Shown: positions 1-9,200 of the stretch, in pieces
How the letters are laid out: each line of letters begins with the position of its first letter
Position numbering within the stretch: the first letter of the stretch is position 1
Source of the DNA: Thiobacillus denitrificans
Lineage (GTDB): Bacteria; Pseudomonadota; Gammaproteobacteria; Burkholderiales; Thiobacillaceae
DNA length: 64,000 bases
NCBI RefSeq assembly: GCF_001530125.1
Contig: NZ_LDUG01000018.1
Coordinates: 139,171-203,170, forward strand
Direction of reading: 5' to 3'
Notes under the pieces: model-generated
The model's input: only the letters and a program-made list of their open reading frames with translations
Databases searched by the model: none
Told to the model about the DNA's origin: nothing
Translations under genes and position numbers: made by a program

Positions 1-336
1 TTGCTCTGGCACCGCAGCGCGAATCTCACCCCGCAACCGGTGGTCTGGCGCGAGGCGTTGGCAGCGGTGGCCAAGCTTAACCAGGCAGGCGAGGGCAGTG
101 CCTGGCGGCTGCCCACCATCAACGAACTGGAATCGCTGGTGGATTGTGCCGCCCACAGCCCGGCCTTGCCGGCCGGGCATCCCTTCGCCGACGTGCTGGA
201 CATTTACTGGTCGTCCAGCACCAGCCTGTTCGAACCCGATTGGGCCTGGGCCCTGTACCTGGAAAAAGGCGCGACGGGCGTCGGACAAAAGCGGTTCGCC
301 GAATTTTCGGTATGGGCCGTGGCAACGGTCGATTGA
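1..336 (+). CDS. DUF1566 (Lcl C-terminal) domain protein, 5' end outside the window
   Basis: The reading frame is open from the first base and ends at 336. It carries the hallmarks of the DUF1566/Lcl C-terminal domain: W-x-x-A near the start, the WRLPTINELESLVD core around residues 36-49, a YWSSS motif around residue 70, and a closing VWAV segment. Members are usually secreted or lipoprotein-anchored surface proteins with one or more copies of this domain, so the visible 111 residues are probably only the last domain of a longer protein. The TTG at position 1 is a possible but unlikely true start. Function is unknown beyond the fold. Confidence 0.7.
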   Translation: MLWHRSANLTPQPVVWREALAAVAKLNQAGEGSAWRLPTINELESLVDCAAHSPALPAGHPFADVLDIYWSSSTSLFEPDWAWALYLEKGATGVGQKRFAEFSVWAVATVD

Positions 337-372
337 ATGATGCCCATGCCAAGGACGAAAAACGGCGGGTGA

Positions 373-762
373 CTACCCACCCAAGCCACCACCCGGAAAG
401 TATCCAAGGCGTTGCCGATCTTCTTCAGTACAAGCGTCATTCAGACACAGAAATTTTGTTCCATTGTCTTCAAGTGATGCGAGATTCGTATCGGGTTCGT
501 CGAAGCACTCAGCGTCTGTAAAGATGAAGTGAAACGCATCGGCGACCTGCAGTTCCAGCATTCCTTCATTGCTTTCTCCATAAACATGCCAACGGTCCGC
601 CGTCCCTCCAGGAATTGCGGGAGCGAACTTGCCAGTCCTGTCATCCTTCCAGGCGACGATCACGGGCTTCTTCAGTATCTCGTCGGCTTTCCCCACAGCC
701 GTTAGGCGCGCCTGCGTAAAGTTCATAGGGGTATCTTGATCAGGTAATTTGATGGTCTGCAT
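373..762 (-). CDS. Conserved hypothetical protein resembling the AF1514/DUF5619 family
   Basis: A 129-residue soluble protein without signal peptide or membrane segment. The pattern (an N-terminal helix with TPMNFTQARLTAVGKADEI, then VIVAWKDDRTGKFAP, a RWHVYGES segment and a strand with FHFIF) resembles the small archaeal/bacterial AF1514-like family, in which an 'AW-D-(K/R)TG-x-x-(S/A)P' segment recurs; this match is from memory and not tested. The C-terminal ~35 residues are acidic and then Gly-rich (PGGGLGG). An A/G-rich stretch (AGAGG) lies about 10 bases before the ATG. Convergent with the DUF1566 gene. No function can be assigned. Confidence 0.6.
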   Translation of the reverse strand: MQTIKLPDQDTPMNFTQARLTAVGKADEILKKPVIVAWKDDRTGKFAPAIPGGTADRWHVYGESNEGMLELQVADAFHFIFTDAECFDEPDTNLASLEDNGTKFLCLNDACTEEDRQRLGYFPGGGLGG

Positions 763-1081
763 TTTTAGGCCTCTATAGATAAAGTAAATTTATGTTGCAT
801 GGCATTCACATGCTTTCACCCAACGCTCGTCACAAATACATTAGTACGCTGAAACTCCGACGAGTTCTGTGCGGCAGCATACGTGGCTATCGGGGTATGC
901 CGTCAAGCGGAGTCCGCTGCCTTATGGATACGTACAAGGTCCCGCCGCTGGCGAACCTGCCGGCACGCCTGACGCGCTGCTGCTCTTTGCCAGCGCGCGC
1001 TTGGCGGCTGGCGCCGGCATTAGCGGCCGTACCTGCAACGGCATCGCGTGGAAGAGGTTCCCGGGCTTTGCGGATATCGTC
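763..1081. other. Intergenic stretch without a convincing gene
   Basis: About 320 bases. A long open frame runs forward from 869 across this stretch and on to 1543, but it is antisense to the better-supported small Cys-rich and membrane protein genes and has no recognisable domain. The part between 900 and 1080 has good coding-like composition in that frame and could be a decayed gene. No promoter, repeat or RNA gene was recognised. Confidence 0.3.
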
Positions 1082-1294
1082 TTAGAAGGCCTGTTGATTG
1101 GGAGAAATGGTGTGAACGTCGGGGTCGAAATCCAGTGTGCAGATCCAGTCGGCGCCTTGGCCGCAGGCGTTCGCCAGTGCCCCGCAAAGGCACTTGGGTT
1201 CCGGTGGCACCTGTTCGATAGGGGTTCCGGCTTTTCCATCGCGCATCGCTTCGACGTGATCGGGGGCGCCGACGGCGGCTGTGTTTATGCGCAT
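1082..1294 (-). CDS. Small cysteine-containing hypothetical protein (70 aa)
   Basis: A 70-residue frame beginning MRINTAAVGAPDHVEAMRD and ending in SPNQQAF. It contains four cysteines in a CxC...C...C arrangement (CLCGALANAC, then C at about residue 52), which could bind a metal or form disulfides. The ATG lies only 2 bases after the stop of the upstream membrane-protein gene, and an AGGAAGG sequence is placed about 14 bases before it, so it is probably the third gene of the SRPBCC/membrane protein operon. It was found because its frame is open over the whole length and is embedded in a longer frame with a poor N-terminus. Family unknown; moderate confidence that it is real. Confidence 0.45.
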   Translation of the reverse strand: MRINTAAVGAPDHVEAMRDGKAGTPIEQVPPEPKCLCGALANACGQGADWICTLDFDPDVHTISPNQQAF

Positions 1295-1296
1295 CG

Positions 1297-1815
1297 TCAA
1301 ACACTGTGCCTTCCTGGGCGCTGTGGGCCCCTCGCAAACAGCCGGTACCCTCCCGCCAGTGCAACGCCGAATACGAGATGGGTTATCAGGGTCACCCAGT
1401 CGCGAACCCCTGCGAACCAGGGGAACAGCAGCGTTAATCCATACAGATTGACTACGTATATGGCCAGACCGTATAGCGCGCCGGCAAACAGAGCCGACCC
1501 GTTGCGCAGACGACTGGCCAAGGGCGCCGCGATCAGGGCATAAACGACGGACAGAAGAAAGTGGATCAGCGTGGCGACCAGCAGGATATTCCATTGCGGC
1601 GTCGACGGCGGGGGGAGGACATCAATACCCATGACCAGTGCGGCGGTCAGGCGTGCATCGCGGAAAAGGGTTTCGGGGAGCGGCATTCCCGCCAGCCACC
1701 ACAGGGCAATCTGTGCCAGTGTGGCAACCACACCGGCGCCGAGGCCGGCAACAAGTGCCATCACCGGATCAATACGTTCGTGCGCTGTTCTTGGCGGGAC
1801 GGTTTCCGCCGTCAT
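1297..1815 (-). CDS. Four-helix membrane protein of unknown function
   Basis: A 172-residue integral membrane protein. Hydrophobic segments lie at about residues 18-44 (MALVAGLGAGVVATLAQIAL), 75-98, 106-128 and 135-155, with an Arg/Pro-rich cytoplasmic tail. The start ATG overlaps the stop of the upstream SRPBCC gene by four bases (ATGA), indicating translational coupling. Similar small membrane proteins accompany oxidoreductase or lipid-related genes in proteobacteria, but I do not recognise a named family. The long forward frame over this region is its antisense shadow. Confidence 0.75.
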   Translation of the reverse strand: MTAETVPPRTAHERIDPVMALVAGLGAGVVATLAQIALWWLAGMPLPETLFRDARLTAALVMGIDVLPPPSTPQWNILLVATLIHFLLSVVYALIAAPLASRLRNGSALFAGALYGLAIYVVNLYGLTLLFPWFAGVRDWVTLITHLVFGVALAGGYRLFARGPQRPGRHSV

Positions 1816-2309
1816 GCTTCTGCCATCAAGTCGATGCTTTCCTGGCTCAGCAGCGGCGCGTCGAGCAGGCCCGCGAGGCCTTCCGCGCCCTGCCGCATGA
1901 GGATCCCGTGGTTACGGATAAACATCGAGCGGGCAAACGGGGCGATCATATTCATCCACCACCGGGTGCTGCGGACATGCCACGCGTAATGGACGATGCT
2001 GACCGTGCCCTCGTTGCTGAAATGCCAGCAGCCGACCCCTTCGAGGTCGCCCTGGACGGCGCCTTCCATGGCCACCTGCTTTTCGATGCGGGTGGCGCGC
2101 ACATCGAACACCATCCGGTAAGGCAATCGCCCCTGCCAGACATAGCGCAGGACGCTGTCGATCCCATCGGCATCACCGACCGCAACCTGCTCCACTTTCT
2201 GTATGCCCGGCCACCAGTCCGGCCAGTGCGGGGAATTGTGGATGGCTGCGTACACCGCCTCCAGCGGCGCTTCGATGCGCCAAATTGTCAGCAAGCGATA
2301 TTCCGCCAC
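1812..2309 (-). CDS. SRPBCC family protein (polyketide cyclase/START-like)
   Basis: A 165-residue protein of the START/Bet v1-like superfamily. Seen: an N-terminal strand followed by IEAPLEAVYAAIHNSPHWPDWWPGI (typical 'pieaVf..i.d...wp.Ww.gi' opening), alternating beta strands (RMVFDVRATRI, HFSNEGTVSIVHYAWHV) and a long C-terminal amphipathic helix. The fold forms a deep pocket for hydrophobic ligands; many members bind lipids, polyketides or quinone-like molecules and are not enzymes. First gene of a coupled minus-strand trio with a membrane protein and a small Cys protein, suggesting a membrane or lipid-associated role. No ligand can be inferred. Confidence 0.8.
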   Translation of the reverse strand: MAEYRLLTIWRIEAPLEAVYAAIHNSPHWPDWWPGIQKVEQVAVGDADGIDSVLRYVWQGRLPYRMVFDVRATRIEKQVAMEGAVQGDLEGVGCWHFSNEGTVSIVHYAWHVRSTRWWMNMIAPFARSMFIRNHGILMRQGAEGLAGLLDAPLLSQESIDLMAEA

Positions 2310-2581
2310 GGTGTCTCCAAAGAAGGACTAAAGTGAATCAGCAGCCGCCGCCGCGAAGCAAACTGGTGATGAGGGCCGCCGCAGGCCATGGCGCAAGTTT
2401 GCCCAAGTTCAGTGTGCGCTGTCGTACAGACGCGTGTTTCCCCTTGAGTAAGCTTGCAAGCAAGGACATGCCAATGACACCTTGCCGGCATTCCCGGAAA
2501 GACACGCTGATCCTGACTTTGGCCGGAGGTTTGTCGCTGCCTGCCCGAGTTTGAGTAAACAAATTGAATAGGAGAATGATC

Positions 2582-2950
2582 ATGAACGATGCAACTCAGG
2601 ATTTTGAACGCCCCGGCTACGAAACCCGGCCCATTCCGGACTTCCCCCATGCCCCCTTCGACTGGTCCCGCGAGCAGGCCGAGGAAGTCGCCAAAACGGA
2701 AGGCCTGACGCTGACTGAAACGCGCTGGGAGGTCGTGCGTGCGTTGCAAGGGCTGTGTGCGCACCATGCGGAACCTGCCCTGAACGCGCGCGACCTGCAC
2801 GATGCGCTCGATGAGCATTTCCATGGCGAAGGCGGCATCAAGTATCTCTACGAACTGTTCCCCGAGGGCCCCCTGGCCCAAGGCTGCCGGCTCGCCGGCC
2901 TGAAACCGCCGGCAGGCGCTCAGGACAAGGGCATGGGCAGCGCGGTCTAA
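2582..2950 (+). CDS. DsrC/TusE-family sulfur-carrier-like protein lacking the terminal cysteine
   Basis: 122 residues, the length and layout of the DsrC/TusE family: an N-terminal FDWSREQAEEVAKTEGLTLT segment, the helix with RWEVVRAL, the GGIKYLYELFP core at about residues 85-95, and the C-terminal arm. In DsrC the arm carries two redox cysteines, the penultimate CysA and CysB eleven residues earlier; TusE keeps only CysA. Here the CysB position is Cys102 (QGCRLAGL) but the CysA position is Ala113, and the arm is extended by nine residues (QDKGMGSAV). It therefore cannot form the usual intramolecular disulfide or trisulfide and may be a regulatory or divergent paralogue (DsrC-like 'Rsp' types are described). 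The ATG at 2582 is preferred to the TTG at 2564 because AGGAG lies seven bases upstream. Confidence 0.85.
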   Translation: MNDATQDFERPGYETRPIPDFPHAPFDWSREQAEEVAKTEGLTLTETRWEVVRALQGLCAHHAEPALNARDLHDALDEHFHGEGGIKYLYELFPEGPLAQGCRLAGLKPPAGAQDKGMGSAV

Positions 2951-3014
2951 GCACTCAGCATCCGGCAACAGGCGTCTCCGCCGCGCAAACCCTCCGTGGG
3001 CCTGCGCGGCGCGG

Positions 3015-3656
3015 TCACGTATTGCTCAGCGGTCCCGCGCCGGTCCGGCCGATCATCGCCAGAAACTCGCGCCGGGTCGAGCCATCCGAGCGGAAGACGC
3101 CCAGCATGCGGCTGGTCACCATGGCCGCGCCCGGCTTGTGCACGCCGCGCGTGGTCATGCACTGATGGGCCCCCTCGATCACCACCGCGACCCCTTTTGG
3201 CTGCAGCACGTCGTTCAGCGTATCGGCAATCTGCACCGTCATTCTTTCCTGGATCTGCAGGCGTTTGGCATAGATGTCGACCAGGCGCGCAAGCTTGGAA
3301 ATGCCCACCACCCGGCGGTCGGGCAGGTAGGCGACGTGCGCCTTGCCGATGATGGGCACCATGTGGTGCTCGCAATGGCTTTCGAAGCGGATGTCGGTCA
3401 TGACGATCATCTCGTCGTAGCCATCCACCTCGGAAAACGTGCGCGACAGGGTCTGCACCGGATCCTCGAGGTAGCCGGCGAAGAATTCCTCGTAGGCCCG
3501 CACCACGCGCGCCGGGGTGTCGAGCAGACCCTCGCGGGTCGGGTCGTCGCCTGCCCAGCGGATCAGGGTGCGTACCGCGTTTTCGGCATCGCTGCGGTCG
3601 GGGCGGGGCGACGGTTCGGATGATTGGGCGGGCGTGTCATGCGGTTCGGAAGCCAT
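3015..3656 (-). CDS. folE: GTP cyclohydrolase I
   Basis: Converts GTP to 7,8-dihydroneopterin triphosphate, the first step of tetrahydrofolate (and in some bacteria preQ0) synthesis; a cytoplasmic toroidal decamer. The 213-residue frame begins [13 protein letters not shown] and has the complete family core: [26 protein letters not shown] with the zinc Cys and His ligands, the [21 protein letters not shown] signature region (read here in parts), and a second zinc Cys in GAHQCM. The start at 3656 is chosen over an upstream frame extension to 3818, which is not family-like, and because a GAAAGGAT ribosome site precedes it. Stands alone, convergent with the DsrC-like gene. Confidence 0.95.
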   Translation of the reverse strand: MASEPHDTPAQSSEPSPRPDRSDAENAVRTLIRWAGDDPTREGLLDTPARVVRAYEEFFAGYLEDPVQTLSRTFSEVDGYDEMIVMTDIRFESHCEHHMVPIIGKAHVAYLPDRRVVGISKLARLVDIYAKRLQIQERMTVQIADTLNDVLQPKGVAVVIEGAHQCMTTRGVHKPGAAMVTSRMLGVFRSDGSTRREFLAMIGRTGAGPLSNT

Positions 3657-3898
3657 GCGGACGATCCTTTCGTATTCAAAAAAGAGGGTGTGAACGCGGC
3701 GGCGAGCCGAGCCCCCTTGAAGCCCATGTCGTCGTTGACGGACAGCCAACCATCCCGAACATGGACGTTCCTTTAATTTGTAGACTGTTCCTCGCCAGTC
3801 ATCCTGTCTGTACGACAACGCACACCTATCAATAAGCGGACGCCTGGCACTGGCGTACAGACGGTTGTCGTCCTATGGTCTAGTTTTACAAGAAGGAC

Positions 3899-4081
3899 AT
3901 GGCGATGACTGCCGAAATAGGCGCTGGTCGCCGTTTAGCCTGGCAATGGGCCGCTTCCGCATGGGAGCAGCTGGTATCTGGTTGGAAGAAGGGTGCGGGC
4001 GCGCCGAGAGATGCGGCTTTGACGCGTTGCGAGCATGTGCTTGAACGCTGTGCCGCTACAACTCACTTTTGGGAGACATGA
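3899..4081 (+). CDS. Small hypothetical protein (60 aa)
   Basis: A 60-residue frame starting at the ATG after an AAGAAGGA ribosome-binding sequence (3890-3897). Basic and Trp-rich (WQWAASAWEQLVSGWKK), with two cysteines near the end. It ends two bases before the ATG of the DUF3309 gene, so the two are likely co-transcribed and translationally coupled. No family recognised. Confidence 0.5.
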   Translation: MAMTAEIGAGRRLAWQWAASAWEQLVSGWKKGAGAPRDAALTRCEHVLERCAATTHFWET

Positions 4082-4082
4082 C

Positions 4083-4241
4083 ATGTCAATAGGAACAATT
4101 CTGCTGATCATTGTGGTTCTGCTTCTGATCGGCGCGATTCCTGCCTGGCCCCACAGCCGGGGATGGGGCTACGGCCCCAGCGGAGGTCTCGGGCTGGTGT
4201 TGCTGATCCTGCTTATTCTGTTTTTATTGGGCAAGATTTAG
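4083..4241 (+). CDS. DUF3309 family small membrane protein (52 aa)
   Basis: A 52-residue peptide with two hydrophobic helices (residues 4-20 and 37-50) separated by the family hallmark PAWPHSRGWGYGPSGG. DUF3309 peptides are widespread in proteobacteria, are often induced by stress, and have no established function. A GGGAG ribosome site lies about seven bases before the ATG. It follows a 60-residue ORF by two bases. Confidence 0.85.
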   Translation: MSIGTILLIIVVLLLIGAIPAWPHSRGWGYGPSGGLGLVLLILLILFLLGKI

Positions 4242-4327
4242 CGCGCGCATTAGCCGTGTTGGCACGAAAAGGCTGCAAGCACGGATCGCCTACCCCCAGG
4301 TGAAGCTGAAAATCAGCTCAGCTTGGG

Positions 4328-5014
4328 TTACCGATTGCGATCCCGATCCCGTCGCTGATCTTGATCCCGCCCCCGATCCCGCTGATCACGCCGTTGATCC
4401 TGATCTTGCCGCTGGTAGCGCTCCTGATAGTGCTCCCGCACGACGGGATCACGCGGCTGGTAACGGTAACGCTCCTGTTGAAGCTGACGCTGCTGCTCCA
4501 CCTGCCGGGGATACTGACCCCTTGAATACTGCCGCTGGTAGGTGGGCAGCGGAGCAGGGGCGGGGGCGGCACGGCGGTCCCATTTATCCCAGCCGCTTCG
4601 ATGCTGTTCCCAGTCACGGCCCCAGTGATTGCCCCAGCGTGGCGGCGCATCCGGCCGCCACCCACGGAAATAGGAAGGTGGCTGGCGGTAGTAGCGCACC
4701 GGAACACGCAGAACGTACACCGGGACGGCATATGGCTCCACAAACCACCACGGTCCGTTGTACCAGGAGCTGGCGTACCAGTTGTCACCCTGGAAAACCC
4801 AGTACATGCCGTCATAAAAGAAGTAGTTCGCCTGCATGCGTGGCGCGTAGTAGACCGGGTAGCCAGGCACGACAACGAGCTGCGGGTAGGCCGGCAGGTT
4901 GATCCCGATGCTGACGTGCGGCACCCCGATGCCGATGCTCACCTGAGCGGCAGAAGCCGCCAGTGGGGACATCAGCACCCCCAGCACAAAGATTACGTTG
5001 CGAATTTTCAGCAT
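4328..5014 (-). CDS. Secreted Tyr/Trp-rich protein with charged repeat tail (paralogue A)
   Basis: Exported protein of 228 residues from the ATG at 5014. Signal peptide MLKIRNVIFVLGVLMSPLAASA, then a core rich in aromatic residues (YPVYYAPRMQANYFFYDGMYWVFQG, read in parts; NWYASSWYNGPWWFVEP; VPVRYYRQPPSYFRGWRP), and a low-complexity tail of Arg, Gln and Asp (RDQDQRRDRDRNR). The core resembles the YxxW-type periplasmic proteins common in betaproteobacteria, with no known function. It is about 85-90 percent identical over the core to the next gene, so the pair is a recent tandem duplication. It differs by an extra GVPHVSIGI near the N-terminus and by lacking the ~100-residue Pro/Ser/Gln segment of paralogue B. 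Confidence 0.75.
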   Translation of the reverse strand: MLKIRNVIFVLGVLMSPLAASAAQVSIGIGVPHVSIGINLPAYPQLVVVPGYPVYYAPRMQANYFFYDGMYWVFQGDNWYASSWYNGPWWFVEPYAVPVYVLRVPVRYYRQPPSYFRGWRPDAPPRWGNHWGRDWEQHRSGWDKWDRRAAPAPAPLPTYQRQYSRGQYPRQVEQQRQLQQERYRYQPRDPVVREHYQERYQRQDQDQRRDQRDRGRDQDQRRDRDRNR

Positions 5015-5160
5015 TATAACGTATCCCCGTTTACACAAAATTCAGGACATCCTCAGCCATAGCCATGGAAATGCGACACAAACGCTTGCTTTTCACATCG
5101 ACTGTTCTTGCTCAGGCCTTTCATTGTGTATAGCACAGCAGGCGATCAGCTCCGCATGGG

Positions 5161-6138
5161 TTACCTGTTGTGATCCCGATCCCGCCGCTGATCTTGATCC
5201 CGATTGTGATCTCGATCCCGCGCTTGATCCCGTCTTTGCTCGTGGGTGGCGTCACTGCCTTGCGTTCTTTCATCCCGGTCCTGCAATCGGGGTGTCTGCT
5301 GCCTACGCGGATCCAATCCCGGCTGCGGCGGCCGGCTGCTATCTCGAACGTTCATGCCGCCCTCTCGTGGCGAGGCAGGGCCAGACCGCTGAACGTTTTC
5401 GCCGCCTCTTTGCGGTGACTGCGAGCGCGGGGCGCTTGGCCCCTCCTGCTGGCGTGGCGCAGGGCGCTGGATATCCTGCTGCCTGGAACTGCGATCTTCA
5501 GGCGCGCCCTGTCTACCCTGCTGGACCGGAGCGCTTTGCACGGCCCGCTCCTGGTAGCGCTCCTGATAGTGCTCCTGATAGTGCTTCCGCACGACGGGAT
5601 CACGCGGCTGGTAACGGTAACGCTGTTGTTGAAGCTCACGCTGCTCCTCAACATGCCGGGGATAGCGATCCCCTGAATACTGCCGCTGGTAGGCGGGCAG
5701 CGGGGCAGGTGCAGGGACGGCGCGGCGGTCCCATTTGTCCCAGCCGCTTCGATGCTGTTCCCAGTCACGGCCCCAGTGATTGCTCCAGCGTGGCGGCGTA
5801 TCCGGTCGCCACCCGCGGAAATAGGAAGGCGGCTGGCGGTAGTAGCGCACCGGAACACGCAGAACGTACACCGGGACGGCATACGGCTCCACAAACCACC
5901 AGGGTCCGTTGTACCAGGAACTCGCGTACCAGTTGTCACCCTGGAAAACCCAGTACATGCCGTCATAAAAGAAGTAGTTCGCCTGCATCCGTGGCGCGTA
6001 GTAGACCGGGTAGCCAGGCACGTGGACGAGTTGCGGGTAGGCCGGCAGGTTGATCCCGATGCTCACCTGAACAGCAGCAGACGCCATCGGGGACATCAGC
6101 ATTCCCAGCACAATGAGTGCGTTGCGAATTTTCAGCAT
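5161..6138 (-). CDS. Secreted Tyr/Trp-rich protein with extended Pro/Gln/Arg tail (paralogue B)
   Basis: 325 residues from the ATG at 6138, whose codon context MLKIRN matches paralogue A exactly. Signal peptide to about residue 22, an aromatic core nearly identical to paralogue A (residues ~25-165), then about 150 residues of low complexity: QQGRQGAPEDRSSRQQD, PRQQEGPSAPRSQSPQRG, and a terminal array of RDRDHNRDQDQRRDRDHNR. Such basic, disordered tails may bind polyanions or the wall. The duplication includes the 3' flank, as both genes end in near-identical DNA just after GATCCCGATCCCG. Upstream, 90 bases separate it from the end of the giant glucan synthase gene. Confidence 0.75.
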   Translation of the reverse strand: MLKIRNALIVLGMLMSPMASAAVQVSIGINLPAYPQLVHVPGYPVYYAPRMQANYFFYDGMYWVFQGDNWYASSWYNGPWWFVEPYAVPVYVLRVPVRYYRQPPSYFRGWRPDTPPRWSNHWGRDWEQHRSGWDKWDRRAVPAPAPLPAYQRQYSGDRYPRHVEEQRELQQQRYRYQPRDPVVRKHYQEHYQERYQERAVQSAPVQQGRQGAPEDRSSRQQDIQRPAPRQQEGPSAPRSQSPQRGGENVQRSGPASPREGGMNVRDSSRPPQPGLDPRRQQTPRLQDRDERTQGSDATHEQRRDQARDRDHNRDQDQRRDRDHNR

Positions 6139-6225
6139 TTTGTGAACTCCAGTTCTAAGCAAAGCTGCTGTCATGATTGACAGCGGAATGCGACATCCAT
6201 TCCATTTTTCACATACAGGCCGCCC

Positions 6226-9200
6226 TTAGCCCAGGTCCACCTCGACGTGGTGCTCCCGGCGGTCGTCGACCAGCGGAATGCGTGTGTCTGGACGTTCGGC
6301 GCCGTCCACCGTCACGCGGGTGACCTGCCCCGGTTGTTCGCCAATGCGCCTGACGGTGATGTGGTAGACCGTCTCGCGATAGCGGTAGTGGATTTTGTAG
6401 GAATCCCAATCGGCCGGGACACATGGCGCAATGCGCAGATGGTCCACTTCCAGTTGCAGGCCGAGCAAGGTTTCCACGGACAGCTGGTACATCCAGCCCG
6501 CCGCGCCGGTGTACCAGGTCCAGCCGCCGCGGCCGGTGTGCGGCGACACGCCATAGATGTCCGCGCACATGACGTAGGGCTCGACCTTGTAGCGCTCGAT
6601 CGCCTCCGGCGTGCTGCCGTGATGGATGGGATTGAGCATGGCGAAAAATTCCCATGCGCGTTCGGTGTCGCCCATCATGGCAAACGCCATCGTGGTCCAG
6701 ATCGCGGCATGGGTATATTGGCCGCCGTTCTCGCGCACGCCGGGGATGTAGCCCTTGATGTAGCCGGGCTCCAGGTCTGACTTGTCGAAGGGCGGGTCGA
6801 GCAGCTGGATGATCTGCTTGTCGCGTCGCACCAGGCGCTGGTCGACCGCCGTCATCGCCTGGCGGGCCCGCACCGGATCGCCGCCGTTGGAGATGACCGC
6901 CCAGCTCTGGCTGATCGAATCGATCTGGCATTCGTCGTTGGTGGACGAGCCCAGCGGGGTGCCATCGTCGAAATAGGCGCGCCGGTACCAGGCACCGTCC
7001 CAGGCCTGGGCCTCGATGTTGCTGCGCAGCAGCGATGCCTGAGCGCTGCACACGTCGGCAAAGGCCGCGTCGTCCCGGCCACGCGCCAGGCCGGCAAACA
7101 ACTCAAGGTTCTCGACCAGGAACCACGCCAGCCAGACGCTCTCGCCCTTGCCATCCTTGCCGACCAGATTCATGCCGTCGTTCCAGTCGCCGCAGCCCAT
7201 CAGCGGCAAATGATGGGCGCCAAAACGCAGGCCGTGCTTGAGGGCGCGCACGCAGTGCTCGTAGAGGCTGGCCGCTTCGGACGAGCGTTGCGGCTGGTCG
7301 TAGTAGGCCTCCTCTTCCGCATACAGCTCGCGCCCTTCCAGAAAATGGATGGTCTCGTCGAGCACGCCCGTGTCGCCGGTTGTCCGCACATAACGACAGG
7401 CCGCATAGGGCAGCCACAGATAGTCGTCGGAGAAATGGGTGCGCACGCCTTGTCCATGGGGCGGGTGCCACCAGTGCTGCACGTCGCCCTTGATGAACTG
7501 GCGCTCGGCGCAGCGGATCAACTGCTCGCGGGCGAGCCACGGCGTCGCATGGATCAGCGCCATGGTGTCCTGCAATTGATCGCGGAAGCCGTAGGCGCCG
7601 CCGGACTGGTAATAGCCGCTGCGGCCCCACAGCCTGCACGATATCGTTTGATAAACCAGCCAGCCGTTGGCCAGCACGTTGAGCGCAGGGTCGGGCGTGT
7701 CCACATTCACCGCGCCGAGGGTGCGGTTCCAGTGTTCCCACACCGTTTCCAGCGCCTGCCGCGCGCCTGCGCGTCCGCCGAATCGCTGGATGAAATGCCG
7801 CGCCTCGCCGGCGTCTCGGGCCGCGCCGAAGACGAACACGATCTCGCGTTCCTGCCCTGCGGCCAGTTCGATCCGGCTCTGGATCGCGGCGCACGGATCG
7901 AGGCCGGCGCCGGTCCTGCCCGACAGGCGCTTGCGGCGCATCGCCGCCGGGCTGGCCAGCGAGCCGTTGCGGCCGATGAACTCGGTGCGGTTTCCGCTCA
8001 CCGACCGCTCGCGCTCGCTGACCTGGGCAAATACCACCCGATTGGCGCATTCGCGACCGTAGGCATTGCGGGCAAACAGCGCGCCGGTGTGCGGATCCGT
8101 TTCGGTGACGATGTGCATCAGATTGGCATGTCGCCACTCGCCGAGCACCAGCTCCCAATACCCGGTCAAGGACAGGCTGCGCGCGCGCTTCGAGTCATTG
8201 CGCAGCTTGACCACCACGAACTTCACCGGTGCGTCCATGGCGACGTAAGTGAACAGTTCTGAGGCGATGCCGGCTTCGTAATGCTCGAACACGCTGTAGC
8301 CAAACCCGTGCCGGCACACGTAGCCGGATTTTCCGCGGGCGGGCAACGGCGTCGGCGACCAGAACGCACCCGTTTCCTCGTCACGGAGGTAGAGCGCCTC
8401 GCCGCTGCTGTCGCAGAGCGGGTCGTTGTGCCACGTGGTCAGCCTGAACTCGTGCGCGTTTTCCGCCCAGGTATAGGCGCTGCCACTCTCGCTGACGACC
8501 GTGCCGATGTGCGGGCTGGCAATCACGTTGGCCCACGGCGCCGGCGTGGTCTGACCCGGTTCGAGGGTGACGACGTATTCGTGGCCGTCGGGCGTGAAGC
8601 CGCCGAGGCCGTTGCTGAAAATGCGCTCGCGCGCCGCCAGCGGATAAACCGGTTCGGTGGCCCCTTGCTGTACGGGCTCCAGCAGATCTGATGCACGCTC
8701 CGCCGACACGCGGCGTTCCACCTGCTCGATCAAGGTCTCGGCGGTATCGCTGAAGACGATGCGGGCGACCGTCTGCAGCAGAACGCGTTCGTCCTCGGAA
8801 AGCTCTTCGGCACGTCGCACGAAGACCCCGCCCGGTTTGTCGAGCACCTGCGCTTCGGGCCCTGCGTTGATCAGCCCCATGATCAGGTCTTGCAGCACCG
8901 CCCGGTAGCCCGAGAAATCCTCGTTCACGATCACCAGGTCGGCAATCAGACCCTTCATTCGCCAATAGGCATGCGCTTGCAGCACCTGCTTGACCCGGTC
9001 GATGCGGTTGAGGTCGCCGATGTGCAGCAGGACGATCGGCAGATCGCCCGAGATAGCAAAGCGCCACAGTCCGGACTGTCCCAGCTGGTTGCGGGCAATG
9101 ACGCCGGGCGCGGCGCGGCGCAGGGCATTGCCGTAGATCACGGAGTTGGCCAGGCGACCATAGATCTGGGCATCGGCTTCGGTGACGTTGAGGTGGCGCA

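Noticed and set aside
869-1543. Long forward frame (224 codons)
   Set aside because: Antisense to a four-helix membrane protein and a small Cys protein with better start sites and composition; no recognisable domain in the forward frame.
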